The translations under genes were made by a program, and so were the position numbers. From Actinoallomurus soli (GTDB lineage: Bacteria; Actinomycetota; Actinomycetes; Streptosporangiales; Streptosporangiaceae), in contig NZ_JAMXMV010000007.1 in assembly GCF_024055715.1 (NCBI RefSeq), forward strand, positions 361,288 through 425,287: DNA of 64,000 nucleotides, in the 5' to 3' direction. Every line of letters starts with the position of its first letter. Positions within the stretch are counted from its first letter, which is position 1. The notes below the pieces were generated by a model. That model was not told the origin of the DNA. It was given only the letters and a program-made list of their open reading frames with translations, and made no database searches. Positions 11,303 through 19,034 of this stretch are shown here, in pieces.

Positions 11303-11989
11303 ATGAGCGGCGAAGGAACACCTGTCGGCCGGCGCGTCGTCCTCGGCATGGCCGGCCTCGGAGCCGTGGGCGTGGTGATCGGCGCGCGCGTGCAGAGCGG
11401 TGTGAGCCGCGCCTTCGGACCGGTCGGCTCCCGGGTCACCGGGCTGATCCCGGCGGCCGGCGGCTTCCGTTTCTACTCCGTGGTCGACTCCGTACGGCGC
11501 GTCGCCCCGGCGGACTACCGGCTCACCGTCGGCGGGCTGGTGGACCACCCGCGGACCTTCCGGTTCGCCGACCTGCAGGCGCTGCCGCAGACCCGGATGA
11601 CCGACACGTTCCACTGCGTCACCGGTTGGACGGTGCCCGACGTCGCCTGGGCGGGAGTGGCCCTGCCCGACCTCCTGGACGTGGTGGGCGTACGGCCGGG
11701 GGCCAGGGGCGTGCGGTTCACCTCGTTCGACGGCGCGTACACCGACACCCTCACGCTGGAGCAGGCGCGCCGGCGCGACGTGATCGTCGCCACGAGCATG
11801 CTGGGCGGCCCCGTGAGCCACGAGCACGGGGGGCCGGTGCGGATGTACGTCGCGCCGATGTACGGCTACAAGTCGACCAAGTGGCTCGGCGGGATCGACC
11901 TGGTCGACCGGGTCGAACCGGGGTACTGGGAGACGCGCGGCTACGACGTCGACGGCTGGATCGGCCGGTCGAACGGATACACGTCATGA
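11303..11989 (+). CDS. Sulfite oxidase-like molybdopterin-dependent oxidoreductase
   Basis: 228-aa membrane-anchored or exported enzyme. The N-terminus has a twin-arginine-like start (VGRRVVLGMAGLGAVGVVIG, about 8-27). The rest is an oxidoreductase molybdopterin-binding domain with the single conserved cysteine expected to ligate the Mo in FHCVTGWTV (about residue 102), plus LPDLLDVVGV and GYKSTKWLGGI, as in MsrP/YedY-type proteins. The Mo-Co dimerisation domain of true sulfite oxidases is missing. The next gene encodes a di-haem-type cytochrome b membrane protein, the likely electron donor or acceptor. A methionine-sulfoxide or sulfite substrate is possible; neither is proved. Confidence 0.87.
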   Translation: MSGEGTPVGRRVVLGMAGLGAVGVVIGARVQSGVSRAFGPVGSRVTGLIPAAGGFRFYSVVDSVRRVAPADYRLTVGGLVDHPRTFRFADLQALPQTRMTDTFHCVTGWTVPDVAWAGVALPDLLDVVGVRPGARGVRFTSFDGAYTDTLTLEQARRRDVIVATSMLGGPVSHEHGGPVRMYVAPMYGYKSTKWLGGIDLVDRVEPGYWETRGYDVDGWIGRSNGYTS

Positions 11990-12127
11990 CCGAGCGGAGC
12001 GAGGGAATCCATGGCGCAGTCCCTCCGGTCACTCCTCCGACGAAGGAGGGTTCATGACCGAGCGGAGCGAGGGAATCGAGAGCGCAGCCCCTCCGGTCAC
12101 TCCTCCGACGAAGGAGGCTTCATGACC
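11984..12127. repeat. Two tandem copies of a 68-bp element inserted at a stop-start junction
   Basis: Copies run 11984-12051 and 12052-12119, and the first 8 bases (TCATGACC) appear a third time at 12120-12127. The copies differ at only a few positions around the middle. Each ends in a small hairpin made of CCTCC, a short loop and GGAGG, which carries the Shine-Dalgarno, followed by an ATG. The first ATG overlaps the stop of the oxidoreductase gene (ATGA). Removing both copies would rebuild a simple ATGA overlap between the oxidoreductase and cytochrome b genes. No coding role is apparent. Confidence 0.85.
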
Positions 12128-12817
12128 CGGTTCACCCGCGCCGTACGGGGCGTGCACCATGTGACGGCCCTGCTCATGCTCGTCTGCCTGGTCACGGCCG
12201 CCATGCTGTACGTGCCGGCGCTGGCCGAGGCGGTCGGCCGCCGCCACCTGATCCGTACGATCCACGTGTTCGCCGGGTACGCGCTGCCGGTGCCCGCGCT
12301 GCTCGGATGGGTCTCACGGGCGTTCCGGGACGACGTGCGGCGGCTCGACCGGTTCTCCCCCGACGACTGGCGGTGGCTCCGGGGACGGGACCGGCGGGTG
12401 ACCGTCGGCGGCCGCGGGATCCATCCGGTCGGCAAGTTCAACGCGGGCCAGAAGCTGAACGCGGCGTTCGTCGCCGGGGCGATCATCGTCATGCTCGGCA
12501 CCGGGTTGATCCTCGCGTTCCCGCACCCGTGGCCGGACAGCGTGCGCACCGGCGCGACGTTCGTACACGACTGGCTGACCCTGGCCATCTTCGTGGTGGT
12601 CCTCGGGCATCTCTGGTACGCCCTCCGGGACCCCGGGGCCCTGTCCGGGATGTTCCTCGGGCACGTCACGCCGGAATGGGCGGCCTGGCATCACCCGGCC
12701 TGGCTCGACGAGCAACATCACCATTCGAAGGGAAATTTCGGGCGATCTGGTGAGCTCACCGCCCCCACCGGGAACACCGAGGAGGGCAAGGACGACCTGT
12801 CCCCCCGGAGGTCTTGA
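12122..12817 (+). CDS. Cytochrome b/b6 domain membrane protein
   Basis: 231-aa haem-binding membrane protein with about four transmembrane helices (HVTALLMLVCLVTAAMLYV near residue 12, then about 45-62, 113-132 and 150-168). Histidines on the helices (VHHVTALL, IRTIHVFAGYALP, FVHDWLTLA, VVLGHLWYAL) are typical of formate-dehydrogenase-gamma/cytochrome b561-like proteins that bind two haems. A His-rich tail (HHPAWLDEQHHH) follows. The start is set at the third ATG of the 68-bp repeat array, which has a GGAGG and continues into the family sequence; earlier ATGs give short unrelated peptides. It probably passes electrons between the quinone pool and the upstream molybdoenzyme. Confidence 0.87.
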   Translation: MTRFTRAVRGVHHVTALLMLVCLVTAAMLYVPALAEAVGRRHLIRTIHVFAGYALPVPALLGWVSRAFRDDVRRLDRFSPDDWRWLRGRDRRVTVGGRGIHPVGKFNAGQKLNAAFVAGAIIVMLGTGLILAFPHPWPDSVRTGATFVHDWLTLAIFVVVLGHLWYALRDPGALSGMFLGHVTPEWAAWHHPAWLDEQHHHSKGNFGRSGELTAPTGNTEEGKDDLSPRRS

Positions 12818-12898
12818 CACTTCTTCGGGGGAGGATCGAGATTGGGCGCGGAGCGGGACGCAGGTGGACTGAGATCGTCTGGTGCGAGAGGTGTCCGC

Positions 12899-13150
12899 AT
12901 GACCTCCACGCAGCTGGTCTGGCAGGCCGACGTACGAGATCCGGTGATCGGGAGGCTCCGCCGGGAGTTTCCCTCGATCCCCGCCGACGCCGTGGAGCGG
13001 TGCGTTCGCGACGTCCGGCGGCGGGCCCGGCACCTGGGGGTCGACCTGACGCCGAGGCTGGTCGAGGCGGTAGCGCGCGAGCACCTGATGTCGGTGATCA
13101 AGTCCGAACCGCCTTCGGGACGCCGACCCGAACCCCTGCCGGGCGAGTAG
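12899..13150 (+). CDS. Small three-helix-bundle protein
   Basis: 83-aa protein with the pattern IGRLRREFPSIPADAVERCV followed by RARHLGVDLTPRLVEAVAREHL. It resembles the small 'three-helix bundle dimerisation' proteins of actinomycetes, whose role is unknown. There is no signal peptide or membrane segment. The ATG at 12899 has GAGAGGTG about 6 bases upstream. A modest hairpin (AGTGGTC at 13155-13161 with GACCACT at 13170-13176) just after the stop may end its transcript. Confidence 0.65.
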   Translation: MTSTQLVWQADVRDPVIGRLRREFPSIPADAVERCVRDVRRRARHLGVDLTPRLVEAVAREHLMSVIKSEPPSGRRPEPLPGE

Positions 13151-13271
13151 GGTGAGTGGTCGGACACTGGACCACTAATCCCTCGCGCACCCTCCTCGGG
13201 CGCGCTACGGGACGTACTCCGAAAAGGTAGACCGTGAGCGACCTGCGCGAGGTGGGCACCGGGGAGGCCGC

Positions 13272-14771
13272 ATGACACGGCGCCCCACGCCGCCGCCGGA
13301 CGCCGTGTTCGCCGAGATGCTCCGCGCGGCCCGTGAGCTCCTGGCCGTTCGCAGCCCGCTCGACGCCGAGCTGATCGTCAGCGAGATGCTCGGCGCGTGG
13401 TGGGGCAAGCGGCTCGTGCACGACGACGTGGAGAAGGTCATCGGGGAGGCGCTGGTCGACCACGCGGCCACGGCGCGCACGCCCGCGGCGCTGGCCCTGC
13501 TCACCGGCATCGCCGCGCTCGGCACGCCGCGTCAGGCCGCCAAGGCCGAGCGGGCGGCGCTGCGGCTCATGGACGCCGGGGTCGCGCGACCCGGCTGGGC
13601 CGACCGCGTCGGAAGGGTCGCCTGCGAGGAGTGCCACGTCTCGCGCGACGTCTACGGGGACCAGGACTCGATCGTCTGCATCTACACCTACGGCGGCGAG
13701 GAGCGCCACGCGCTGGTGGTCGTGATCGACCACAACGAGCGCGGCATGGTGGTCGACGCGTGGGTGTCCTCGCAGGTGGACAAGCTGCTCGGCTACTGCC
13801 GCAAGGAGGCCGAGGAGAGCCCCCTGATGCGGTTCGAGCCGATCGCGCCGGCGGCGGCCCGCGCGCGGCTGGAGCGCGCCCTCGCGGTGACGGACGACAC
13901 CGAGGACCCGCCGGTCAAGGAGACCTTCGGCAACTACCACGCGTTCGTACGGGCCCGGGTGCGGGCGCTGCCGCCCGGCGGCCGCGTCCCCGTCACGCCC
14001 GTCCACGGCCACGACCGCCGGGCCACGATGGCGGCGCAGTTCCTCGCGTCGGACGAGGCCGAGGAGCTCTCGGACCGTTCCGCGGCGAGCCGCTGCGTCG
14101 ACCGCATCATCGACTACGGCTGCGACCACGACTTCGGCCGTCCGCTGCGGGTCAGCCCGGTCAAGTGCGAGACGTTCCTGCTGCACTGGCTGCCGCGCAA
14201 GGTGATGCTGTCACCGGCGGAGCAGGAGGCGATGCCGCACGTGCTCGCCGCGTGGGTGCGCTGGGCGAGCCGGCGGACCGGGCTGCCCGAGGAGGGCGTC
14301 CGGCAGACCCTCGACAAGGTCTGGGACATCACCGGGAAGTTCGCCGAGGCGTACCGCGATCCGACGACGTTCGGGCTCGACCGGGAGCTGGTGGAGCGGC
14401 TGCTGCCGGACGGCGACCTGGAGGCCCTCGCCCGGCGGGCGTTCGCGTTCCCCTTCCTGACCGGCGGCAACGCCGACATCGACCTGACCCGCCTGAACCC
14501 CTCCGTCGACGCGGACCGGCGCCTGCTGCTGGCGTTCGAGCACCCGGACGCCGACCCGGCGCACATTGAGGCCCACCTCCGGGTCGCCGCCCGGATCTGG
14601 GACGGCGACCCGCCGCAGCTGTGGACGGTCGCCGAGCGCCTGCTGGACCGCGGGCACGACCGCCACTCGATCCTGCACCGGTTCATGGCGATCCTCCGGG
14701 AGACCGGCGGCGATCCCCGCGCGCTGCGCGCCGCCCTCCTCGCGCTGCGCGACGCCCCCGACCTGTCCTAG
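13272..14771 (+). CDS. Conserved actinobacterial protein of unknown function
   Basis: 499-aa soluble protein that I do not assign to a named family. The N-terminal third is helical (LLAVRSPLDAELIVSEMLG); the middle has a Cys pair (VACEECHVSRDVYGDQDS) and a beta-rich segment about use or storage of an unknown ligand (HALVVVIDHNERGMVVDAW); the C-terminus has WDGDPPQLWTVAERLLDRGHDRHSILHRFM, a helical motif that ends several uncharacterised, SEC-C/DUF1841-like proteins. The ATG has a GGGGAGG Shine-Dalgarno. It appears monocistronic, with its own strong terminator. Confidence 0.75.
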   Translation: MTRRPTPPPDAVFAEMLRAARELLAVRSPLDAELIVSEMLGAWWGKRLVHDDVEKVIGEALVDHAATARTPAALALLTGIAALGTPRQAAKAERAALRLMDAGVARPGWADRVGRVACEECHVSRDVYGDQDSIVCIYTYGGEERHALVVVIDHNERGMVVDAWVSSQVDKLLGYCRKEAEESPLMRFEPIAPAAARARLERALAVTDDTEDPPVKETFGNYHAFVRARVRALPPGGRVPVTPVHGHDRRATMAAQFLASDEAEELSDRSAASRCVDRIIDYGCDHDFGRPLRVSPVKCETFLLHWLPRKVMLSPAEQEAMPHVLAAWVRWASRRTGLPEEGVRQTLDKVWDITGKFAEAYRDPTTFGLDRELVERLLPDGDLEALARRAFAFPFLTGGNADIDLTRLNPSVDADRRLLLAFEHPDADPAHIEAHLRVAARIWDGDPPQLWTVAERLLDRGHDRHSILHRFMAILRETGGDPRALRAALLALRDAPDLS

Positions 14772-14776
14772 CCGAC

Positions 14777-14816
14777 CCGTCCGTTCCCGGCCGCCCTGGC
14801 GGCCGGGAACGGACGG
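14777..14816 (+). terminator. Strong hairpin terminator
   Basis: A perfect 19-bp inverted repeat (arms 14777-14795 and 14798-14816) with a 2-base gap begins a few bases after the upstream stop codon. There is no T-tract, as is common in actinomycetes. Confidence 0.85.
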
Positions 14817-14859
14817 CGGGACCGCGCGGTAAACGGCGTGCAGTGGGCATGAAGCTGCC

Positions 14860-15654
14860 ATGACGACCATGGATCAACCCGCGATCCTCACCCCCTCTCA
14901 GGCCCGTGAGGTGTTCCGGACCGGCGAGACGCCGGTGACCACGAGCGGCTGGTGCCGGGGCTACGTCCAGGCGAACCTCCTCGCCGTCCCCCGCGACCTG
15001 GCCTTCGAGGCCCTGCTGTTCGCGGTGCGGAACCCGGCGGCCTGCCCGCTCCTGGAGATCACCGACCCCGGCGACCCGTACGCCCGCGAGGTCGCCGCCG
15101 CCGACCTGCGGACCGACCTGCCCGCCTACCGGATCTACCAGGACGGCGTGCTCGTCGCCGAGACGCCCGATGTCACCGAGTACTGGCGGGACGACCTCGT
15201 CGCGTTCCTCATCGGGTGCAGCTTCACGTTCGAGACGGCGCTCGCCACGGCGGGCGTGCCGCTCCGCCACGTCGAGCAGGGCCGGAACGTCCCGATGTAC
15301 GTCACGTCGCGGGAGTGCCGGCCCGCCGGCCGGCTGGCCGGGCCGCTGGTCGTGTCGATGCGGCCGGTCCCCGCCGCCCTGGTCGACGTCGCGGTCGAGG
15401 TGACCGCGCGGTACCCGGCGATGCACGGCGCTCCGGTGCACATCGGCGACCCCGCGGAACTCGGCATCGCGGACCTCGCGCGCCCCCAGTTCGGCGATAG
15501 CGTTGAGTTCGAGACCGGTGACGTCCCGGTCTTCTGGGCCTGCGGTGTGACGCCGCAGGCCGCGGTGATGGCGAGCGCCCCGCCGTTCGCGATCACCCAC
15601 GCGCCGGGACGGATGCTGATCACGGACCGTACCGAGGAGACCTTGGTTACATGA
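14860..15654 (+). CDS. Putative hydro-lyase / D-glutamate cyclase family (DUF1445)
   Basis: 264-aa enzyme of the DUF1445/UPF0317 family. Conserved parts are the [12 protein letters not shown] segment (about 28-39), [13 protein letters not shown] (about 110-122), RNVPMYVTS and the C-terminal [12 protein letters not shown]. Family members include a eukaryotic D-glutamate cyclase making 5-oxo-D-proline and bacterial proteins annotated as hydro-lyases. The stop overlaps the pxpA start by 4 bases, placing it first in an operon with 5-oxoprolinase, so chemistry around glutamate/5-oxoproline is plausible. The reaction itself is inferred. Confidence 0.87.
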   Translation: MTTMDQPAILTPSQAREVFRTGETPVTTSGWCRGYVQANLLAVPRDLAFEALLFAVRNPAACPLLEITDPGDPYAREVAAADLRTDLPAYRIYQDGVLVAETPDVTEYWRDDLVAFLIGCSFTFETALATAGVPLRHVEQGRNVPMYVTSRECRPAGRLAGPLVVSMRPVPAALVDVAVEVTARYPAMHGAPVHIGDPAELGIADLARPQFGDSVEFETGDVPVFWACGVTPQAAVMASAPPFAITHAPGRMLITDRTEETLVT

Positions 15655-16394
15655 TCGATCTCAACGCCGACCTCGGGGAGGGGCTCGGCCCCTGGCGCCT
15701 CGGCGACGATCTCGCCCTGCTGTCCATCGTGAGCAGCGCCAACGTGGCGTGCGGGTTCCACGCCGGCGACCCGGTGATCATGCGTCGTACGTGCGCGGCC
15801 GCGGTGGAGCGCGGCGTGGTCATCGGAGCCCAGGTGTCCTACCGCGACCTGTCCGGATTCGGCCGCCGGGAGATGGACGTCGCCCCGGAGGAGCTCACGG
15901 CCGAGGTGCTCTACCAGATCGCCGCGCTCGACGGCATCGCACGGGCCGAGGGCGACCGGGTCCGCTACGTGAAACCGCACGGCGCCCTGTACAACCGGAT
16001 CGTCCGCGACCCGGTGCAGGCCGAGGCCGTGGCCGCCGCGGTCGAGGCGTACGACCCGGCGCTGCCCGTGCTGACCCTCCCCGGATCGAAGCTGCACCAG
16101 GTGACGGACCTGACGATCGTCAACGAGTGCTTCGCCGACCGCGCCTACACCCCCGCCGGCACGCTCGTCTCCCGCCGGGAGCCCGGCGCGGTGATCGAGG
16201 ACGTGGCGCAGGTGACCGAGCGGGCGCTGCGGATGGCCGTCGAGGGCGTGGTCGAGGCCACCGACGGCACCCGGATCCGGGTCGACGCCCGGTCGATCTG
16301 CGTGCACGGCGACACTCCCGGCGCCGTCGAACTCGCGAAGGCGGTCCGCCGGGCCATCGAGGAGGCCGGCGTCCCGCTGAAGGCGTTCGCGTGA
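15651..16394 (+). CDS. pxpA: 5-oxoprolinase subunit A (LamB/YcsF family)
   Basis: 247-aa protein starting with the family hallmark [11 protein letters not shown] and containing [14 protein letters not shown] and [13 protein letters not shown]. With PxpB and PxpC it forms the prokaryotic ATP-dependent 5-oxoprolinase that opens 5-oxo-L-proline to glutamate. All three genes overlap by 4 bases (ATGA or GTGA), indicating translational coupling. Length is as usual for the family. Confidence 0.95.
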   Translation: MIDLNADLGEGLGPWRLGDDLALLSIVSSANVACGFHAGDPVIMRRTCAAAVERGVVIGAQVSYRDLSGFGRREMDVAPEELTAEVLYQIAALDGIARAEGDRVRYVKPHGALYNRIVRDPVQAEAVAAAVEAYDPALPVLTLPGSKLHQVTDLTIVNECFADRAYTPAGTLVSRREPGAVIEDVAQVTERALRMAVEGVVEATDGTRIRVDARSICVHGDTPGAVELAKAVRRAIEEAGVPLKAFA

Positions 16395-17050
16395 AGGTCC
16401 GGCGCGTCGGCGACGCGGCGCTACTGATCGAGACCGAGGCGCCGCACCGCGTGCACGCCGCCGTGCGCCGGCTCGCGCTGCCGGAGGTCGTGGGCGTCGT
16501 GCCGGGGGCACGGACGGTGCTGGTCACGGTCAGGCCGGGCACCGACGTGGGGCGCCTCGGGCCGCTGCTCGACGACCTGCCGCTCCCGGAGATCGACGAG
16601 GTCGCCGCGGACCCGGTGTGCTTCCCGGTCGTCTACGACGGCGCGGACCTGGACGAGGTCGCCGGGCTGACCGGGCTGTCCCGCGACGAGGTGGTCGCGC
16701 GGCACGCGAGCGCCGAGTACGTCGTCGCCTACCTCGGGTTCTCACCGGGTTTCGGGTACCTCACCGGGCTGGACGAGGCCCTGCACGTGCCCCGCCGGGA
16801 CTCCCCGCGCACGGCGGTGCCCGCCGGCTCGGTCGCGATCGCGGGCCCGTACGGCGCGGTGTATCCGACGCCGTCACCGGGAGGCTGGCGGCTGCTCGGA
16901 CGTACGACGATCACGCTCTGGGACGTCGAGCGGGACCCGCCGTCGCTGCTGCAGCCCGGCACCCGCGTCCGGTTCGCCGCCGAGCGGGCCCGGGTCCGGG
17001 CGGTGCCCCCGGCCGGGTCCGGGCCGAAGGGGACCGAGGTGACGCGATGA
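16391..17050 (+). CDS. pxpB: 5-oxoprolinase subunit B
   Basis: 219-aa protein of the KipI/allophanate hydrolase subunit 1 fold. The typical VAYLGFSPGFGYLTGL segment (about 117-132) and PRTAVPAGSVAIAG are present, followed by TPSPGGWRLLGRT. The GTG start at 16391 overlaps the pxpA stop. It works with PxpC as the hydrolytic part of 5-oxoprolinase. Confidence 0.94.
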   Translation: MKVRRVGDAALLIETEAPHRVHAAVRRLALPEVVGVVPGARTVLVTVRPGTDVGRLGPLLDDLPLPEIDEVAADPVCFPVVYDGADLDEVAGLTGLSRDEVVARHASAEYVVAYLGFSPGFGYLTGLDEALHVPRRDSPRTAVPAGSVAIAGPYGAVYPTPSPGGWRLLGRTTITLWDVERDPPSLLQPGTRVRFAAERARVRAVPPAGSGPKGTEVTR

Positions 17051-17886
17051 CGATCGAGGTGGTCCGCCCCGGCCCGCTCTGCACGGTGCAGGACCTGGGC
17101 CGTCCCGGGTACGCCCACCTCGGTGTGCCGCACTCCGGGGCGGCCGACGCCGCGAGCCTGCGGCTGGCCAATCGCCTGGTCGGCAACCCGGAGGACGCCG
17201 CCGGCGTGGAGCTGACCTTCGGCGGCGCGGCGCTGCGGTTCCACGCGCCGGCGTGGATCGCGGTCACCGGCGCGCCGGTACGGGTGAGCCCCGGCGCGAT
17301 GAACGCCCCCTGCCACGTCCCGGCCGGCACCACGGTGGAGTTCGGCGTCCCGTCCGCAGGGGTCCGCACGTACGTCGCGATCCGGGGCGGCGTGGACGTC
17401 CCGCCCGTTCTGGGCAGCCGCTCGACGGACCTGCTGTCCGGGCTGGGTCCCGACCCGCTGGCGGCCGGGGACCGGCTGGCCGTGGGACGCGCGTCCGAGC
17501 CGATCACCGTGGACTGCGCGCCCGGCTACGAGCCCGAGGACGAACCGGTCCTGCGGGTGCTGCCGGGGCCGCGCGACGACTGGTTCGAGAGCCTCGAACC
17601 GCTGATCCGGGGCGGCTACGAGGTCAGCTCGCACAGCAACCGGATCGGGGTCCGCCTGGAGGGGCGGCCCCTCGTACGGCGGCGGGACGGCGAGCTGCCG
17701 AGCGAGGGGATGGTCATCGGGGCGCTGCAGGTGCCGCCGAACGGGCTGCCGATCATCTTCCTCGCCGACCACCCGACGACCGGCGGCTATCCGGTCGCGG
17801 CGGTGCTGACGACGGCCGACCTCGGCCGGGCCGCCCAGCTCCGTCCGGGCCAGCGGGTCCGGTTCCGCCTCCTCGCCGGTCTCTGA
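17047..17886 (+). CDS. pxpC: 5-oxoprolinase subunit C (biotin-dependent carboxyltransferase family)
   Basis: 279-aa protein of the KipA/allophanate hydrolase subunit 2 family. Visible hallmarks are the N-terminal TVQDLGRPGYAHLGVPHSGAAD, the SSHSNRIGVRLEG segment (about 195-208) and SEGMVIGALQVPPNGLPIIF near the C-terminus. It is the last gene of the hydro-lyase-pxpABC operon; no biotin-carboxylase gene is nearby, which favours 5-oxoprolinase over urea-amidolyase. Confidence 0.94.
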   Translation: MTIEVVRPGPLCTVQDLGRPGYAHLGVPHSGAADAASLRLANRLVGNPEDAAGVELTFGGAALRFHAPAWIAVTGAPVRVSPGAMNAPCHVPAGTTVEFGVPSAGVRTYVAIRGGVDVPPVLGSRSTDLLSGLGPDPLAAGDRLAVGRASEPITVDCAPGYEPEDEPVLRVLPGPRDDWFESLEPLIRGGYEVSSHSNRIGVRLEGRPLVRRRDGELPSEGMVIGALQVPPNGLPIIFLADHPTTGGYPVAAVLTTADLGRAAQLRPGQRVRFRLLAGL

Positions 17887-17926
17887 GCCGCGCTCCGCCT
17901 CCTCACTCACTCAGCGGTCGTGCGGG

Positions 17927-18271
17927 TCAGTCGCGGGGAGACGCCGCCGGACGGGCGCCGCGGACGTCCCAGTCGTTCTCTCCGATGACGATCCCGTCCT
18001 TACCGTCGACGATCATCTCGCGGTCCGCCAGGGTGCGGAGGCAGTCCCGTACGGTGTCCTCGTCCATGCCGGTGGCCGCGGCGACGTCGCCGACGCTCAT
18101 CGGCCGCCGTACGGTGGCGAGCGCCTCGTACACGATCATCTGGTCCTCGGTCAGCGCCTGGACGTCGCGACCGGCCAGCGCGGGGTCCGGCCCGCTCGCC
18201 CGCGGCGCGCCCTCCTGGTTCAGGGCCTCCGGATCACGGTGCGCCGTCCGTCCGCCTTCGTGCCCGTTCAT
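17927..18271 (-). CDS. Small winged-helix/HTH protein
   Basis: 114-aa protein with a charged N-terminal tail and a C-terminal winged-helix-like part: LTEDQMIVYEALATVRRPMSVGDVAAATGMDEDTVRDCLRTL (about 45-85) followed by a beta wing (REMIVDGKDGIVIGE). It may bind DNA. The ATG at 18271 has an AGGAGG Shine-Dalgarno; the in-frame codons upstream do not fit. It diverges from the DUF5709 gene, with about 160 bases of shared upstream sequence. Confidence 0.75.
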   Translation of the reverse strand: MNGHEGGRTAHRDPEALNQEGAPRASGPDPALAGRDVQALTEDQMIVYEALATVRRPMSVGDVAAATGMDEDTVRDCLRTLADREMIVDGKDGIVIGENDWDVRGARPAASPRD

Positions 18272-18428
18272 GAGAGGCCTCCTGATCGCTCGGGTCGCTG
18301 ACGACATGTCCGGGTGCCCGCCGGGCGCCGTCTCAAACCTCACCCAAAGCTGTTCGCCGCAGGTGAGGGAGGCCGATTCGTGGGCATGGGCCTGGATCGG
18401 ACGCATTCGACGGACGATGGAGACAGCG

Positions 18429-18881
18429 ATGACACACCCGCATCCGGATCCCGATCCGTACTCGGAGTTCGAGGAGGAGGGGATCCCCGACCTGGAGGAC
18501 TCCTACCCTGAGCGGCAGTGGGCGGAGGATCCGCAGCGCGCGCCGGTCCCACGGGACGAGCCCGTCGCTCTCGAGGAGTTCGGGACCACCGCCGAGGAGC
18601 AGCGGGAGGGCGAGTCCCTGGACCGGCGGTTGCGCAGAGAGCAGCCCGACCCGGCGCTCGGCGCTCGGCGCCGGGGCGAGGACTGGCCGGACTCGGACGA
18701 GCGCGAGTTCGACCCCGTCCGTGAGGAGGAGGTGCCCCGCCGCGCGGGCCGGCTGGTCGAACCGGACGAGGGCGTCCGCACCGACACCGAGAAGGACGCG
18801 ATCGCCACGGACGTCGGCCCCGACCAGGCCGGTTTCTCACCCGAGGAGCAGGCCATGCGCGTCGAGGACGAGGGTCCCTGA
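18429..18881 (+). CDS. DUF5709 family protein
   Basis: 150-aa very acidic, hydrophilic, probably disordered protein. The conserved segments are LDRRLRREQPDPAL (about 60-73) and the C-terminal 'TDTEKDAIATDVGPDQAGFSPEEQAMR' type ending that mark DUF5709 of actinomycetes. The function is unknown, and such genes often lie among stress genes, as here next to catalase. The start at 18429 (ATG) has GGAGA 7 bases upstream; another ATG four codons earlier has no good ribosome site. Confidence 0.82.
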   Translation: MTHPHPDPDPYSEFEEEGIPDLEDSYPERQWAEDPQRAPVPRDEPVALEEFGTTAEEQREGESLDRRLRREQPDPALGARRRGEDWPDSDEREFDPVREEEVPRRAGRLVEPDEGVRTDTEKDAIATDVGPDQAGFSPEEQAMRVEDEGP

Positions 18882-19034
18882 GCCTGCCTCCGGCCGTCTC
18901 TCCTCCCGCCGCGCCGAGGGACACAGCGGGCGCGGCGGGGGTGGGACATTGGGCCCGTCGATCACGCTTAGCAGATCGCTGAACGGACATGGCTCCCTGT
19001 GACCGGTCGTTCGAATGACCCTCGGAGGGACGTC

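Noticed and set aside
11986..12121. Short peptides starting at the ATGs of the 68-bp repeats
   Set aside because: They are created by the repeat and do not resemble a protein; the downstream cytochrome b has a proper start at 12122.
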